This document shows positions 24,445 through 34,615 of a stretch of 64,000 nt of DNA, one piece after another. The DNA lies in NCBI RefSeq assembly GCF_046297895.1, contig NZ_JBKBHC010000007.1, positions 1 to 64,000 of the forward strand. Reading direction: 5' to 3'. How positions within the stretch are numbered: position 1 is the first letter of the stretch; each line of letters opens with the position of its first letter. The position numbers and the translations under genes were made by a program. The notes beneath the pieces are model-generated. The model saw only the letters and a list, made by a program, of their open reading frames with translations. It had not been told where the DNA came from and searched no databases. The stretch comes from Ferrovibrio sp046297895 (GTDB taxonomy: Bacteria > Pseudomonadota > Alphaproteobacteria > Ferrovibrionales > Ferrovibrionaceae).

Positions 24445-26559
24445 TCAGAATTCCTTCCAGTCGTCGTCATCCACAACGGCGACCGCCGCAGCCGCGACGG
24501 CGGGCGGGCGCCTGAGCACCGGTTTGGCCACCGGCTTCGCCGGAGGTTTCGGCGCCGGCTTCGGCGCGGCTTGGGGGGCCGGCTTAGGCGCGGGCGCGGT
24601 TTGCGCCATCTCTGATTTCGGTTCGGCTTTGGCCGCTTGGGGCGGCATGGCGGCTGGCGCGCCATTGCCGATGCGGAAGAAGCCGACCGCCTGGGCCAGC
24701 TCGCCGGCCTGGCCATTCAGCGACTGCGCCGCCGCCGTGGTCTGTTCCACCAGGGCGGCGTTGCGCTGGGTCATCTCGTCCATGCCGGCAACAGCCGTGT
24801 TGATCTGCTCCAGCCCCGTGGCCTGCTCGCGGCTGGCGGCGGCGATTTCGGCCACGATGTCGGAGACCTTCTTGATCGCGGTGACGATCTCGGTCAGCGA
24901 CTGGCCGGTGCGGTTCACCAGCGCCGCGCCCGTCTTCACCTGGGCATTGGACTCGGCAATCAGCGCCTTGATGTCCTTCGATGCATTGGCCGAACGCTGC
25001 GCCAGGGCGCGCACCTCCTGCGCCACCACCGCAAAGCCCTTGCCGGCCTCGCCGGCGCGGGCCGCCTCGACGGAAGCATTCAGCGCCAGCAGGTTGGTCT
25101 GGAAGGCGATCTCGTCGATCAGGCCGACGATATCGGAAATCTTCTGCGCGCTCTGCTCGATCTGCGTCACGGCCTGTACGGCTTCCTGCACCACGCTGCC
25201 GCCGCGATCGGCGGTGTCGCGAGCCACTGTCGCGAGCTGGCTGGCGGCCTGGGCGTTGTCGGCATTCTGCTTCACCGTCGCCGTCACCTCGTGCATCGAG
25301 GCCGCCGTCTGCTCGATGCTGGCCGCCTGGGATTCCGTGCGGCTGGCCAGATCCTGGCTGCCGGCAGAAATCTCGTCGGAGGCCGTGCGCACCTGGGCGG
25401 CCGACTGGGTAAGCCGCGCGACGATATCCGACAGGCGTTCGGCCATGGTGTTGGTGTCGTCCTTCAGCCGGCGGAAGGCGCCGTCGTAATCGCCGGTGAT
25501 GCGGCGATCCAGCCGGCCATCGGCCATGGCGCCCAGCACCGTGCCGAGTTCGCCGATCATGCCTTCCACGGCGACGGTGAGCCGGTTGATGCCCTGGGCG
25601 ATGGCCAGATACAGGCCATCCTTGCCGTCTTCCGACAGGCGGCGGGCCACGTCGCCAGCCGCCACCGCGCCGACCAGATCGGCGATCTCGCGCGCGGCCG
25701 CCTGTTCCTGCGCCTCGCGCGCCGCGCGGCGCTGCTCGGATTGCTCGCGCTGGCGTTCGATCTCGGTCTCGGCATCGCGGCGGGCCACCATGCCATCCCT
25801 GAACACCTGCAGCGCGCGGGCCATCTCGCCCACCTCGTCGCGATGATCCGCGCCGGTCACCTCCACCGCCAGATCGCCATCGGCGAGGCGGCGCATCGTC
25901 GCCGTGATGTCCTGCACCGGGCGCACCACGCTGCGGCGGACCATGGCGATGGCCATAACGATCACCAGCAGCAGCACGCCGAGGCCGATGGCCGATATCT
26001 CGATCAGCCGCAGGAAGGCGGCATCCTGGGCCTGGTTGCGCTGGGCGAGGTCTTCGCGTTCGGCGTCGCGCATCTCGCTCAAGCTGGCGCGGATCTCGTC
26101 CATCTGTCCCTTGCTGAGCGGCGAGCGCAGGGTGCGCAGGGCGGATTCGCGGCGGGTTTCGTCCTTCAGGCGGGTGACCGCCGTTTCGGCGAATTTGAGC
26201 TGCCAGTCGAGGATGCGGCTGGTGGCCTGGGCCAGGCGTTCTTCCTGTTCGGTGTCGCCGGCCGTGAGGCTCTTCAATTCTTCCAGCAGCCGCGTGCTGG
26301 CCTCGCGGCCGGCCTGCACGGTATCGAGATGGCTTTCATCCCCCGACAGCGCGAAGCCGCGCACGGCGGTTTCCTGGTCCGACATCGCCTGGGCCAGGCC
26401 GGCCAGCGCATCGAGCAGGCGGAAGCTTTCCGCCGTCTGCTGCTGGGCGCGTTCCAGAAACCGCACATTCTGGTAGGCCAGACCGGCAACGGCCAGCAGC
26501 AGGACGAGAATCAGGCCAAAAGCCGCGGAGATGCGCAGCGAGATGCTGAGGTTGCGCAT
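24445..26559 (-). CDS. CHASE3 methyl-accepting chemotaxis protein with C-terminal docking tail
   Basis: 704 residues. TM1 is at ~10-30, then a CHASE3 extracytoplasmic helical bundle (~35-180, with MSDQETAVRGFALSGDESHL), TM2 at ~190-212, HAMP (RRLADGDLAVEVTG) and a further HAMP-like repeat. The signalling domain has IDEIAFQTNLLALNASVEAA at its tip. The C-terminus is a long Pro/Ala/Lys-rich flexible linker ending DDDDWKEF. The final DWKEF fits the aromatic-x-x-aromatic CheR/CheB docking pentapeptide (NWETF in E. coli Tar). ATG 26559 matches a basic MRNLSISLRI start; the frame is open upstream through a repeat. Its signalling domain is very similar at DNA level to the receptors at 1-2855. Confidence 0.93.
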   Translation of the reverse strand: MRNLSISLRISAAFGLILVLLLAVAGLAYQNVRFLERAQQQTAESFRLLDALAGLAQAMSDQETAVRGFALSGDESHLDTVQAGREASTRLLEELKSLTAGDTEQEERLAQATSRILDWQLKFAETAVTRLKDETRRESALRTLRSPLSKGQMDEIRASLSEMRDAEREDLAQRNQAQDAAFLRLIEISAIGLGVLLLVIVMAIAMVRRSVVRPVQDITATMRRLADGDLAVEVTGADHRDEVGEMARALQVFRDGMVARRDAETEIERQREQSEQRRAAREAQEQAAAREIADLVGAVAAGDVARRLSEDGKDGLYLAIAQGINRLTVAVEGMIGELGTVLGAMADGRLDRRITGDYDGAFRRLKDDTNTMAERLSDIVARLTQSAAQVRTASDEISAGSQDLASRTESQAASIEQTAASMHEVTATVKQNADNAQAASQLATVARDTADRGGSVVQEAVQAVTQIEQSAQKISDIVGLIDEIAFQTNLLALNASVEAARAGEAGKGFAVVAQEVRALAQRSANASKDIKALIAESNAQVKTGAALVNRTGQSLTEIVTAIKKVSDIVAEIAAASREQATGLEQINTAVAGMDEMTQRNAALVEQTTAAAQSLNGQAGELAQAVGFFRIGNGAPAAMPPQAAKAEPKSEMAQTAPAPKPAPQAAPKPAPKPPAKPVAKPVLRRPPAVAAAAVAVVDDDDWKEF

Positions 26560-26581
26560 GGCTTCAGCTCCGCACGCCCAT

Positions 26582-26641
26582 GGACTGAACCAGGGACTGC
26601 CCAAGGAACTGCCCGGGGGACTGCCCCGGGGACTGCATCGG
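26582..26641. repeat. 12-bp tandem repeat, 5 units
   Basis: GGACTGCCC-type units recur with ACTG cores at 26584, 26596, 26608, 26620 and 26632, exactly 12 bases apart. The outer units are less perfect. The array begins 22 bases upstream of the leftward chemoreceptor start and so lies in its leader, or in its coding region if translation begins further upstream, where the frame stays open. The likely origin is slipped-strand expansion. Confidence 0.8.
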
Positions 26642-27078
26642 GCAAGGTCCCGCCACGCCAATAGTCACGCTATACATGCGTACCACCTGTTTCTGGCTGT
26701 TTTTCTGGCTGTATTTCTGATTTTTGTCTTGGGAAATACTTTGCTGGCGTCTTGGTACCGGCCGAACGACGCCGCGCGCTTCCGTCGGCCGAGCGGACGC
26801 GATCTGCCTGATTGCTGCGGATTTTTGCCCCAGCTTGTGCCCCCAAGCTGCTCCGTAATCGGAGCGAATGTTCAAGTAGTATCGGTTGCACCCGGCCGGC
26901 GCAAGCTGGCTTAGAGGGCCTTTTAATTACACTTTAAGTAGAAATATAGTATTCGCGGGTCGATAAACCCGCCTTCGTAGTAATGGAGCAGAAATCGGCC
27001 GGGTGGACAGGCCTTATATCTGTCTGCCGGCGGACGCGCCCGAGGCTGGGCCGTGAATGCAGGCCTGCCAATGCAAGC

Positions 27079-27106
27079 TTGACGGGGGGCGCTTCATCCC
27101 TATGAT
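27079..27106 (+). promoter_or_regulatory. Sigma-70 promoter of rpsD
   Basis: TTGACG (27079-27084), a 16-base spacer and TATGAT (27101-27106) form a near-consensus housekeeping promoter. Transcription should start near 27113, leaving a leader of about 95 bases before the rpsD ATG. Confidence 0.75.
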
Positions 27107-27117
27107 GCGCGCGCCCT

Positions 27118-27136
27118 CCCCGGCTCCTCACCGGGG
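27118..27136 (+). promoter_or_regulatory. Hairpin in the rpsD leader
   Basis: A stem CCCCGG / CCGGGG with a 7-base loop lies at the predicted 5' end of the rpsD message. Ribosomal protein S4 autoregulates via mRNA structure in other bacteria, but this small stem does not resemble the known S4 operator pseudoknot. A regulatory role is only a possibility. Confidence 0.35.
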
Positions 27137-27208
27137 GGATCGGCATTCCTTGCATGAACGGGTCGTCGTGGCTGCCTTCCCCTCATGCGCCGAATTCAGG
27201 ACTGAAGA

Positions 27209-27823
27209 ATGACCAAGCGTCAGGAATCCAAGTACAAGATTAACCGCCGCCTCGGAGAAAACCTCTGGGGCCGCGCCAAGAGCCCGCTCAACAAGCGCGA
27301 ATACGGCCCCGGCCAGCATGGCCAGAAGCGCAAGAAGCCGTCGGATTACGGCGTGCAGCTGATGGCCAAGCAGCGCCTGAAGGGCTACTACGGCAACATC
27401 ACCGAGAAGCAGTTCCGCCGCGCCTATGCGGAAGCGAACCGTCGCCGCGGCGACACCTCGGAGAACCTGATCGGCCTGCTCGAGCGCCGTCTGGATGCCG
27501 TGGTCTACCGCATGAAGGTGGTGGCCACCGTGTTCGCCGCCCGCCAGTTCGTCAGCCATGGCCATATCCTGGTCAACGGCAAGCGCGTCACCATCCCGAG
27601 CTATCAGGTGAAGGTGGGCGACGTGATCGAGGTGCGCGGCGCCGCGAAGGATTATCCCTTCGTGCTGGAAGCCGTGAAATCGAGCGAGCGCGACGTGCCC
27701 GACTACATCGACATGGACCAGGCCAAGCTGAAGGCGACCTTCGCCCGCGTGCCGCTGCTGGCCGACGTGCCCTATCCGGTGAAGATGGAACCGAACCTGG
27801 TGGTCGAGTACTACTCGCGCTAA
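27209..27823 (+). CDS. rpsD: 30S ribosomal protein S4
   Basis: 204 residues, full length. S4 nucleates 30S assembly by binding the 5' domain of 16S rRNA. Visible are GPGQHGQKRKKPSDYGVQL, the LKGYYGNITEKQFRRAY region, the S4 RNA-binding domain LLERRLDAVVYRMKVVATV and FVSHGHILVNGKRVTIPSY, and the conserved end MEPNLVVEYYSR. As in many alphaproteobacteria the gene stands alone with its own promoter and a strong terminator. The N-terminal zinc-binding cysteines of some S4 forms are absent. Confidence 0.98.
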   Translation: MTKRQESKYKINRRLGENLWGRAKSPLNKREYGPGQHGQKRKKPSDYGVQLMAKQRLKGYYGNITEKQFRRAYAEANRRRGDTSENLIGLLERRLDAVVYRMKVVATVFAARQFVSHGHILVNGKRVTIPSYQVKVGDVIEVRGAAKDYPFVLEAVKSSERDVPDYIDMDQAKLKATFARVPLLADVPYPVKMEPNLVVEYYSR

Positions 27824-27859
27824 TCCGTATATCTTTCCGGCAGTTCATGCCGGACAGGG

Positions 27860-27893
27860 AAAAGGCCGCCAGCGAAAACTGGCGGCCTTTTTT
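27860..27893 (+). terminator. Rho-independent terminator of rpsD
   Basis: Perfect 13-bp stem AAAAGGCCGCCAG / CTGGCGGCCTTTT with loop CGAAAA, running into a TTTTTT tract, 37 bases after the rpsD stop. Confidence 0.93.
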
Positions 27894-27918
27894 GTTGCCG
27901 GCGAAACCTCTGCGGCAA

Positions 27919-28341
27919 CTATTCCGCCGCCTGGCGCGGCGCGGGCGTAAGCGCCGTGCGGGGTGCATCCTCGTCGCGCCAGCGCAGCGCGATGTCGCGC
28001 ACCATGTCGAGCATCGGCGACAGTTCCTCGCCGCGCGGCGCCAGCGAATAGGTCACCTGCGGCGGAATGGTGGCGCGATAGTCGCGATGCACCAGCCGCG
28101 CCTCCTCCAGCATGCGCAGGCGCTCGGTCAGCACCTTGGCCGAGATGCCGCCGATCTCGCGCTTCAGTTCGCCGAAGCGGCGCGGCCCCTGGCTGCGCAG
28201 CACATAGAGGATGTAGGTGGTCCAGGGCCCCATCAGCAGCCGCAGCACCGCATCGACCGGACAGGCGAATTTGTCGTCCCGCTGGCTGGCGGATTTCGAC
28301 GCGGCGGGTTGGGTCGGGGCTGAATCGGGCATGACAGACAT
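27919..28341 (-). CDS. HxlR-family transcriptional regulator
   Basis: About 140 residues with a winged helix of the HxlR/QorR type: CPVDAVLRLLMGPWTTYIL, LRSQGPRRFGELKREIGGIS (recognition region), KVLTERLRMLEEARLV and the wing RATIPPQVTYSLAPRGEEL. The single Cys before P-V-D sits where YodB, HypR and QorR have their redox-sensing Cys, so response to quinones or electrophiles is likely. ATG 28341 has AAGGA 8 bases upstream; ATG 28332 and 28374 are alternatives. It is divergent from a flavodoxin-like reductase gene, with two inverted repeats between them. Confidence 0.88.
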   Translation of the reverse strand: MSVMPDSAPTQPAASKSASQRDDKFACPVDAVLRLLMGPWTTYILYVLRSQGPRRFGELKREIGGISAKVLTERLRMLEEARLVHRDYRATIPPQVTYSLAPRGEELSPMLDMVRDIALRWRDEDAPRTALTPAPRQAAE

Positions 28342-28418
28342 CAGCATAATCCTTGTCGCGGCCGCGCCATGCACCGGAGCGCGTGACGGCGGCTACAGAG
28401 TGGTTCGAGAAATGAACT

Positions 28419-28430
28419 TACTTTTAAGTA
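28419..28430. promoter_or_regulatory. Candidate HxlR operator 1
   Basis: Inverted repeat TACTT-TT-AAGTA in the AT-rich spacer of the HxlR gene and the flavodoxin gene. The TACTT/AAGTA half-sites recur nearby (CCTACTTTAC, ATACTTACC). Assignment to HxlR is inference from the divergent layout. Confidence 0.55.
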
Positions 28431-28469
28431 CCTACTTTACTAAAGAAATCAATAGCTCATATTTTATAC

Positions 28470-28500
28470 TTACCTGAAGTAACCAATTCGCTTCAGGTAA
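28470..28500. promoter_or_regulatory. Candidate HxlR operator 2
   Basis: A perfect 10-bp inverted repeat, TTACCTGAAG (28470-28479) and CTTCAGGTAA (28491-28500), separated by 11 bases; the centres of the arms are 21 bases (two helical turns) apart. It lies 34 bases upstream of the flavodoxin-family ATG. Confidence 0.65.
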
Positions 28501-28534
28501 TCATTAATTCCTATCCAAATCAGGGACTTACCCA

Positions 28535-29116
28535 ATGACCAAGGTCGCCATTGTCTATCATTCCGGCTACGGCCACACCCAGAAGCAGGCCGAAGCCGTG
28601 GCCGAGGGCGCGCGGGCGGTTGCCGGCGCCAGCGTCGCGCTCATCCCGATAGCCGAGGCCGAGGCGCGCCTGGACGAACTGAACGCCGCCGACGCCATCG
28701 TGTTCGGTTCGCCCACCTACATGGGCAGCGTGTCGGGCCCGTTCAAAACCTGGATGGACGGCACCTCGAAGGTCTGGGGCAAATGGAACGGCAAGCTGGC
28801 CGTCGGCTTCACCAACTCGGCCTCGCAATCGGGCGACAAGCTGAACACGCTGCTGCAGATTTCGGTCTTCGCCGCGCAACACGGCATGCTCTGGGTCAGC
28901 CTCGGCCTGATGCCGGGCAACAACAATTCCAAGGGCAGCGTGAACGACCTCAACCGCTTGGGCAGTTTCCTCGGCGCCATGGCGCAGTCGAATGCCGACC
29001 AGGGCCCCGAACATGGCCCGATCGCCAGCGACCTGGAAACCGCCAAGCATCTGGGCCGCCGCGTGGCCGAAACGGCGAAGGCCTACAAGCCGGCGCGCGA
29101 ACTGGTGGACGCGTAA
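28535..29116 (+). CDS. Flavodoxin-family NAD(P)H-dependent oxidoreductase
   Basis: 193 residues with a flavodoxin fold: the FMN phosphate loop in AIVYHSGYGHTQKQAEAVAE, the SPTYMGSVSGPFKTWMDGTS loop over the flavin, and the ASQSGDKLNTLLQI segment after the core strand. It resembles WrbA/KefF-like quinone reductases. Divergence from an HxlR regulator with a conserved Cys suggests a quinone or electrophile detoxification pair. The ATG is preceded by a weak ribosome site. Confidence 0.88.
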   Translation: MTKVAIVYHSGYGHTQKQAEAVAEGARAVAGASVALIPIAEAEARLDELNAADAIVFGSPTYMGSVSGPFKTWMDGTSKVWGKWNGKLAVGFTNSASQSGDKLNTLLQISVFAAQHGMLWVSLGLMPGNNNSKGSVNDLNRLGSFLGAMAQSNADQGPEHGPIASDLETAKHLGRRVAETAKAYKPARELVDA

Positions 29117-29119
29117 GCG

Positions 29120-30010
29120 TCAGAGGGTTTCGACCGCCACGGCGAGGGACGGCGACATCTGGCCGTCCCAGTCGCGGCGGGTGAAGACCTGTGCATTCTC
29201 GCGCGCGCGGCGCAGCAGGGCAAAATCCAGATCGGCGAAAACCCAGCCGGGGCGATTGAGCTCGCCCTGAATAATCACGCCATCGTCGGGCAGGCCACGA
29301 TCGGGCGTGGCGAACACGCCGGCCCAGCCGACATTCACGTCCACCGCCGGCGACCATGATGCATCGCCCACGGTGGGCGCGACGGCCACATAGACCTGGT
29401 TTTCCAGCGCCCGGGCGCGGGCCCCGACCAGCACGCGGTTGGCGCCCGCCAATGTGTCCGTGCAGCTTGGCGCCAGCAGCAGATCGGCGCCGGCCATCGC
29501 CATCGCGTGGGCAATCAGCGGGAACTCGATGTCGTAGCAGATGCTGATGCCGAAACGGATCGTCTCATCGCCGATCTTTGCTTCGAAGATTTTCAGCCCG
29601 GCGCCGCCCCGAATGATCCATTCCTCGCGCTCGAAGCGCGTCATCTGGCGTTTATCCTGGAACCCCATCGCACCATGGGGAGAGGACACATAGGCGCGAT
29701 TGATGAAGCCATCGCCCTGCCTTACCGGCAGGCTGGGTGCAACCACAAACACGCCATATTGCCGTGCCAGCGAGGCATAGGTCTCGACGAAGGCGTCGTG
29801 ATACTGCTGCAAGGCCGCGATCTGGCCAGCGAGGTCGCGCTGCACGGCTTCAGGCAGCAGGGACGCCAGCTCCATGCCGCCATATTCGGGAAACAGCAGC
29901 ATCTGCGCGCCGGCATCGGCCGCCTGACGCACCCAGGACGCGGCATTGGCCTGCCAGTCTTCCAGCAAAGCGAATTGCCCGATGGGATACTGCGCGCAAG
30001 CCATCCTCAT
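29120..30010 (-). CDS. Carbon-nitrogen hydrolase (nitrilase superfamily)
   Basis: 296 residues. The catalytic Glu-Lys-Cys triad is visible: FPEYGGMEL (Glu), FQDKRQMTRFE (Lys) and ISICYDIEFP (Cys). It belongs to the group of amidases that hydrolyse amides or reduced nitriles of small molecules. ATG 30010 overlaps the GNAT stop (ATGA), and MRMACAQYPI is the expected strand start. In many bacteria this hydrolase is fused to a GNAT acetyltransferase; here the two are separate but overlap by 4 bases, so they probably work in one pathway. Substrate unknown. Confidence 0.9.
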   Translation of the reverse strand: MRMACAQYPIGQFALLEDWQANAASWVRQAADAGAQMLLFPEYGGMELASLLPEAVQRDLAGQIAALQQYHDAFVETYASLARQYGVFVVAPSLPVRQGDGFINRAYVSSPHGAMGFQDKRQMTRFEREEWIIRGGAGLKIFEAKIGDETIRFGISICYDIEFPLIAHAMAMAGADLLLAPSCTDTLAGANRVLVGARARALENQVYVAVAPTVGDASWSPAVDVNVGWAGVFATPDRGLPDDGVIIQGELNRPGWVFADLDFALLRRARENAQVFTRRDWDGQMSPSLAVAVETL

Positions 30011-30615
30011 GCGCGCAGGTCCTTCATCCAGTAGACCATCGGCTTCAGTGTCTCGGCCCTGTCGCCGATATCCAGCCAGGAAAAGCTGGCGACGAGGTCG
30101 GCACGCCTGGCATAGCCGCGCTTGACCCAGAAGGCATCCAGCGGCACGTAGCCGGCCGGCTTCATCGGATGATCCTCGGGCCGCAACACGCCACAGAAAC
30201 AGCAAAGCGGATAACCGAAGTCGCGCGACGCCGCCTCGCGCTGCTCGAAGAACGTCACGCCGATGCCATGGCCGCGATACTGCGGCAGCAGCACGGATTC
30301 GCCGAAATAGAATATCTGCGCCGTATCCATGCCGGCCCGCACGAAGGGTGCGCGCACGTAATCGACCTCTTCGTCCAGGGCCAGGGCGGTGGAAGCGCCA
30401 ACAACGACCTCTCCATCCAGCGCCACGACGATGGTGCCGGTGCGGGCATTGGCATAGCGCGCAATGTAGCGCCGCTCGTAATCCAGCGAGCCTTCATACA
30501 GATAGGGCCAGGCGCGGAACACCTCGATGCGCAGCCGCGCCAGGTCGTCGAGCCGGGCACGCATCTGCTCGCCCGTGAAGCGGACCACGCGAATGGCGCC
30601 GCCGGCGCTGGTCAT
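30007..30615 (-). CDS. GNAT-family N-acetyltransferase
   Basis: 202 residues. The GNAT core is seen in LRIEVFRAWPYLYEG, the strand TIVVALDGEVVVGASTALAL, and the acetyl-CoA loop LPQYRGHGIGVTFFEQREAA (motif A, with RGHGIG). The C-terminal MKPAGYVPLDAFWVKRGYAR matches the acetyltransferase half of known GNAT/nitrilase fusions. It overlaps its neighbours by 4 bases on both sides, so the three genes 31022-29120 are translationally coupled. Confidence 0.88.
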   Translation of the reverse strand: MTSAGGAIRVVRFTGEQMRARLDDLARLRIEVFRAWPYLYEGSLDYERRYIARYANARTGTIVVALDGEVVVGASTALALDEEVDYVRAPFVRAGMDTAQIFYFGESVLLPQYRGHGIGVTFFEQREAASRDFGYPLCCFCGVLRPEDHPMKPAGYVPLDAFWVKRGYARRADLVASFSWLDIGDRAETLKPMVYWMKDLRA

Positions 30616-31022
30616 CCGCCGACCTGCCGGATCCAGTCGTTGAGATTGTAGGTGTTGGAAATGCGCGCCACCTTGCCGTCGCGGATCTCGAAGAAGGCGC
30701 CGGCCGGCAGGCTGTAGCGCTGGCCTTCGGCCGGCGGCAGGCCCTCGTCGCTTTCCAGATAGACGCCCAGCACGGTGAACTCGGCGGCCGCACGCGTGCC
30801 ATCGCCGTTCGTCATGACGAACAGGTCGACGATCTTTTCCTCGTAGCAGCGGTTCATGCGTTCGAGGAAGGCGCGGAAGGCGACCTTGCCCACCTCGCGG
30901 CCGCCCTGGTTCACGTCATGCACCACATCGTCGGTGAGCAGGGCGAGGAAACCCTCGACATCCTTGGCATTGAAGGCGTCGTAATAGGACTGGATCAGGG
31001 TTTCGGCATCGGTATTGGGCAT
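30612..31022 (-). CDS. SnoaL-like/ketosteroid isomerase-related protein
   Basis: 136 residues with an NTF2/SnoaL cone: LIQSYYDAFNAKDVEGFLAL, LTDDVVHDVNQGGREVGK, FRAFLERMNRCYEEKI, FTVLGVYLES and the final FFEIRDGKVARISNTYNLND. It is similar to the ketosteroid-isomerase-related proteins found beside GNAT/nitrilase pairs. It heads the three-gene operon. A terminator of the upstream grxD transcript lies just ahead, so it must have its own promoter in a short gap or depend on read-through. Confidence 0.85.
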   Translation of the reverse strand: MPNTDAETLIQSYYDAFNAKDVEGFLALLTDDVVHDVNQGGREVGKVAFRAFLERMNRCYEEKIVDLFVMTNGDGTRAAAEFTVLGVYLESDEGLPPAEGQRYSLPAGAFFEIRDGKVARISNTYNLNDWIRQVGG

Positions 31023-31031
31023 GGTGGACTC

Positions 31032-31070
31032 AAAAAAGAAAGGGCGCGGACAGGATAGCTGTCCGCGCCC
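31032..31070 (-). terminator. Rho-independent terminator of the pur-bolA-grxD operon
   Basis: On the minus strand a perfect 12-bp stem GGGCGCGGACAG / CTGTCCGCGCCC is followed by TTTCTTTTTT. It lies 31 bases after the grxD stop and closes the leftward transcript. Confidence 0.92.
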
Positions 31071-31101
31071 GCGATTGCCATAGGACGGGCGAGGGAAGCG
31101 C

Positions 31102-31443
31102 TTACGCCTCCTGGTAGGCGATGCCCTTCTGCTTCAGGAAATCCTGCAGCTCGCCGTTCTGGTACATCTCGCGCACGATGTCGCAGCCGCCGACGAATTC
31201 GCCCTTCACGTAAAGCTGCGGGAAGGTCGGCCAGTCGGAGAATTCCTTCAGATGCGTGCGGATCGCCGGATCGGCCAGGATATCCACGCCCTTGAATTTG
31301 AGGCCGAGCCGCGAGAGCACCTGCACGACGGTGGCCGAGAATCCGCATTGCGGGAAGACCGGCGTGCCCTTCATGAACAGCACGACATCGTTGCCGGCCA
31401 GTTCCTCGCGGATGCGTTCGAATGTCTGTTCTTTCTCGCTCAT
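31102..31443 (-). CDS. grxD: Monothiol CGFS glutaredoxin (Grx4 type)
   Basis: 113 residues. The active site is PQCGFSATVV (CGFS), with the glutathione-contact features LFMKGTPVFP, WPTFPQLYVKGEFVGGCDIV. It binds a bridging [2Fe-2S] cluster with glutathione and passes it to targets, usually together with BolA, whose gene is 25 bases upstream. ATG 31443 begins the conserved MSEKEQTFERI. It is the last gene of the purSQL-bolA-grxD transcript. Confidence 0.96.
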   Translation of the reverse strand: MSEKEQTFERIREELAGNDVVLFMKGTPVFPQCGFSATVVQVLSRLGLKFKGVDILADPAIRTHLKEFSDWPTFPQLYVKGEFVGGCDIVREMYQNGELQDFLKQKGIAYQEA

Positions 31444-31468
31444 GGCGACTATCCCCTGCAGGTGTCGG

Positions 31469-31699
31469 TTATGGTGTTTGCGTGGTGAGCGCCAGCGCAT
31501 GAAGCTGGCCGCCCATGCGACCTTTAAGCGCGGCATAGACCATCTGGTGCTGCTGCACCCGGGTCTTGCCGGCGAAAGCGGCTGAAACCACCGTGGCGGC
31601 GTAATGGTCGCCGTCGCCGCGCAGGTCGTCGATGCGGACCTGGGCGTCGGGCAGCGCCTCCTTGATCATCTTCTCGATCTCGCTGGCATCCATCGCCAT
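31469..31699 (-). CDS. bolA: BolA-family protein
   Basis: 76 residues: MIKEALPDAQVRIDDLRGDG, DHYAATVVSAAFAGK (His contact), the RVQQHQMVYAAL helix with the invariant His that can ligate an Fe-S cluster, and GQLHALALTT. BolA partners CGFS glutaredoxin in a heteromeric [2Fe-2S] complex. It starts 20 bases after purL and ends 25 bases before grxD, an arrangement common in alphaproteobacteria. Confidence 0.95.
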   Translation of the reverse strand: MAMDASEIEKMIKEALPDAQVRIDDLRGDGDHYAATVVSAAFAGKTRVQQHQMVYAALKGRMGGQLHALALTTQTP

Positions 31700-31719
31700 C
31701 GTCAGAATCCCCGGTTTCT

Positions 31720-33914
<2,195 letters not shown>

Positions 33915-33918
<4 letters not shown>

Positions 33919-34610
33919 GACAGGCTCTCCGCGATGCTCTCGAACAGGCCGATGCCGTCCAGGCCGCCACACACGGCATCCGTGGCGTCTTCCGGATGCG
34001 GCATCATGCCCAGCACGGTCTTCTTGGCGTTGTAAATGCCGGCGATGTTGCCGACCGATCCGTTGAGATTGGTTTCCGGCGACACGGTGCCGAGCGGATC
34101 GGCGTAGCGGAAGGCGATCTGGTCGTTGTCTTCCAGCCGCTTCACATCATCAGCGCCGAGCGTGTAGTTGCCATCGTGATGGGCCACCGGCACGCGGATG
34201 GTCTGGCCCTTGCGGTATTTCTTTGTGAACTCGCTGGCCGTGGTCTCGACCCGCAGGTTCACGTCCTTGCAGATGAATTTCAGGCTGGCATTGGTCATCA
34301 GCGTGCCGGGCAGCAGGCCGGCCTCGCAGGCGATCTGGAAACCGTTGCACACCGCCAGCACGCGCACGCCGGCATCGGCGCGCTTCTTCACCTCGCGCAT
34401 GATCGGCGAATGCGCCGCCATCGCGCCGCAGCGCAGGTAGTCGCCATAGGAAAACCCGCCGGGCAGCACGATCAGGTCGATGCCCTCGGGCAGAACGCTG
34501 TCGCCGTGCCACACGTCAATCGGCGGCTTGCCGCCATTGACCTTGGTCAGCGCCATGCGCATGTCGCGCTCGCGGTTGGAACCGGGGAAGGTGATCAGCG
34601 CTGCTTTCAT
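33915..34610 (-). CDS. purQ: Phosphoribosylformylglycinamidine synthase subunit I (glutaminase)
   Basis: 231 residues, class I glutamine amidotransferase. The nucleophile is in LAVCNGFQIACEAGL. The N-terminal strand is ALITFPGSNRERDM, GGFSYGDYLRCGAMAA binds the substrate, and the catalytic His/Glu are in MMPHPEDATD. It lies between purS (5-base gap) and purL (4-base overlap). Confidence 0.97.
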
Positions 34611-34615
34611 ATGCC

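Larger units (their letters stand above)
26560..27208. other. Intergenic region between chemoreceptor and rpsD
   Basis: 649 bases with no gene I can support. It contains a 12-bp tandem repeat next to the chemoreceptor start, an AT-rich section (26670-26760 and 26910-26960) that probably holds the leftward chemoreceptor promoter, and the rpsD promoter and leader at the right end. Open frames here have no ribosome site and unlikely composition. Confidence 0.65.

Noticed and set aside
26531..26914. Open frames in the chemoreceptor-rpsD gap on both strands
   Set aside because: No ribosome site, odd composition (PGQS-type repeats produced by the 12-bp array) and no recognisable similarity.
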